Shown piece after piece: positions 63,438-64,000 of a DNA stretch of 64,000 bases. The DNA lies in NCBI GenBank assembly GCA_021325145.1, contig JAJPHR010000079.1:1-64000 (forward strand), read 5' to 3'. Both the position numbers and the translations under genes were made by a program. Each line of letters begins with the position of its first letter. Position 1 is the stretch's first letter. This stretch comes from Verrucomicrobiota bacterium (GTDB lineage Bacteria > Verrucomicrobiota > Verrucomicrobiia > Limisphaerales > Pedosphaeraceae). The notes beneath the pieces are model-generated. The model ran no database searches and was not told where the DNA came from. It saw only the letters and a program-made list of their open reading frames with translations.

Positions 63438-63911
63438 TTATGACTTTGCCGCTACGGGCGCTTTGGCGTTGATAACTTCGCAGGCGCCGCCCTTCGCTTC
63501 GATCTTGGCGCGGGCCGACGCGCTGAACGCATGGGCGCTCACGGTCAGCTTTTTGGTAAGCTCTCCGGAGCCGAGAATCTTGATCCGGGGCAACCGGCCA
63601 TTGGCCAAACCTGCCTCGCGGAGAACGGCCTCATCCACACGCGCGCCTTCATTGAAGCGGTTCAACGCGTCCAGGTTGACGGGGATGTACTCCACCGTGT
63701 GCCGCGCGTTATTGAACCCGCGTTTGGGAATGCGCCGAATCAACGGCATCTGGCCGCCTTCAAAACCAATGCGAATGGAGCTGCCGGAACGCGCCGTTTG
63801 CCCCTTGCCGCCGCGACCGCTGGTTTTGCCATGACCGCTGCCTTCGCCCTGGCCAAGCCGCTTGCGCCGGTGCTTGGCTCCGGGCCGGTGTTTAAGATCG
63901 TGTAATCGCAT
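63438..63911 (-). CDS. rplO: 50S ribosomal protein L15
   Basis: The 157-residue protein opens MRLHDLKHRPGAKHRRKRLGQGEGSGHGKTSGRGGKGQ, cited here only to show the Gly/Lys/Arg-rich arm of uL15, and its globular part contains FEGGQMPLIRRIPKRGF. The C-terminus is Ala/Lys-rich. It lies upstream of secY in transcription. Confidence 0.97.
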   Translation of the reverse strand: MRLHDLKHRPGAKHRRKRLGQGEGSGHGKTSGRGGKGQTARSGSSIRIGFEGGQMPLIRRIPKRGFNNARHTVEYIPVNLDALNRFNEGARVDEAVLREAGLANGRLPRIKILGSGELTKKLTVSAHAFSASARAKIEAKGGACEVINAKAPVAAKS

Positions 63912-63914
63912 AAC

Positions 63915-64000
63915 TTAAGCTGTGATGGCGCTGCCTTCCGCCGGGCCGGTTGGCGCCGCTGGCGGTAAAACTGGTGCCGCTTTCTTCACCACCAGCCCAC
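63915..64000 (-). CDS. C-terminal end of a ribosomal protein, probably S5
   Basis: The window edge cuts this frame. The visible part is open from base 64000 and ends at a TAA at 63915, reading VVKKAAPVLPPAAPTGPAE at the end. Gene order (next to rplO in the spc operon) points to rpsE, or less likely rpmD. The Pro/Ala/Lys-rich tail is like those on S11 and L17 here. The conserved core is outside the window, so the identity rests on position only. Confidence 0.5.
   Translation of the reverse strand, partial: GLVVKKAAPVLPPAAPTGPAEGSAITA

Overview
The window looks like chromosomal DNA of a Verrucomicrobiota bacterium, most likely of the Pedosphaera/Limisphaerales type. This is inferred from gene content and not from a database search. 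The clues are a PVC-type secreted dehydrogenase with a C-terminal CxxCH haem site, a DUF1800/DUF1501 pair, a Gfo/Idh/MocA oxidoreductase with a twin-arginine leader, a DUF1080 protein, a ThuA-like protein, an autotransporter-repeat protein with a P-domain, an ECF sigma factor beside a TPR serine/threonine kinase, and several families of short dispersed intergenic repeats. DNA is GC-rich, gene dense and mostly free of mobile genes.

Layout. 1-6.7 kb: the end of a GNAT acetyltransferase, a secreted lyase-like protein, a YmdB-type phosphodiesterase with xseA, a coiled-coil protein and a secreted oxidoreductase. 6.7-11.3 kb (minus): cbiX-like chelatase, tyrA, aroA, cmk and plsC, a compact housekeeping cluster. 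11.5-21 kb: large secreted catabolic proteins (haem/PQQ-type dehydrogenase, metal cupin, PQQ-like propeller, DUF1800, DUF1501). 21-26.8 kb (minus): two tandem glycosyltransferases and a 1164-residue secreted propeller/phosphoesterase. 26.8-27.1 kb: a gene-free stretch that reads like the remains of a group II intron. 27.1-34.2 kb: an SDR, a thioesterase, a small Cys-containing membrane protein, Hsp20, Lon, a lipoprotein-sorting-like protein, a PDZ protein and a LysE exporter. 34.4-39 kb: a 1522-residue beta-helix surface protein. 39-47.6 kb: ThuA-like protein, flavin reductase, nadA, an amino-sugar-like operon (ROK kinase, PIG-L deacetylase, cytidine-deaminase-fold enzyme), a DUF1080 hydrolase and a secreted esterase. 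47.7-57.5 kb: a P1B-4 metal ATPase, GTP-dependent PEP carboxykinase, a Cys-rich exported peptide, a four-repeat PepSY-like protein, a zinc ribbon, kinase plus ECF sigma factor, and a GNAT. 57.6-64 kb (minus): the distal spc/alpha ribosomal operon, from a probable S5 end through L15, SecY, Map, IF-1, L36, S13, S11, S4 and RpoA to L17, closed by a strong terminator.

How the genes fit together. The housekeeping clusters (ribosomal operon; tyrA-aroA-cmk-plsC; nadA; pckG; lon) are conventional. The rest is mainly export-directed catabolism typical of polysaccharide-degrading Verrucomicrobiota. The points most worth following up are the group II intron-like relic at 26.84-27.0 kb, a short repeat inserted in frame in xseA whose relative forms a 23-bp perfect inverted repeat at 47.6 kb, a shared C-terminal 'FYR' module in three unrelated exoproteins, a mosaic glycosyltransferase duplication, and low-complexity tails on ribosomal proteins.
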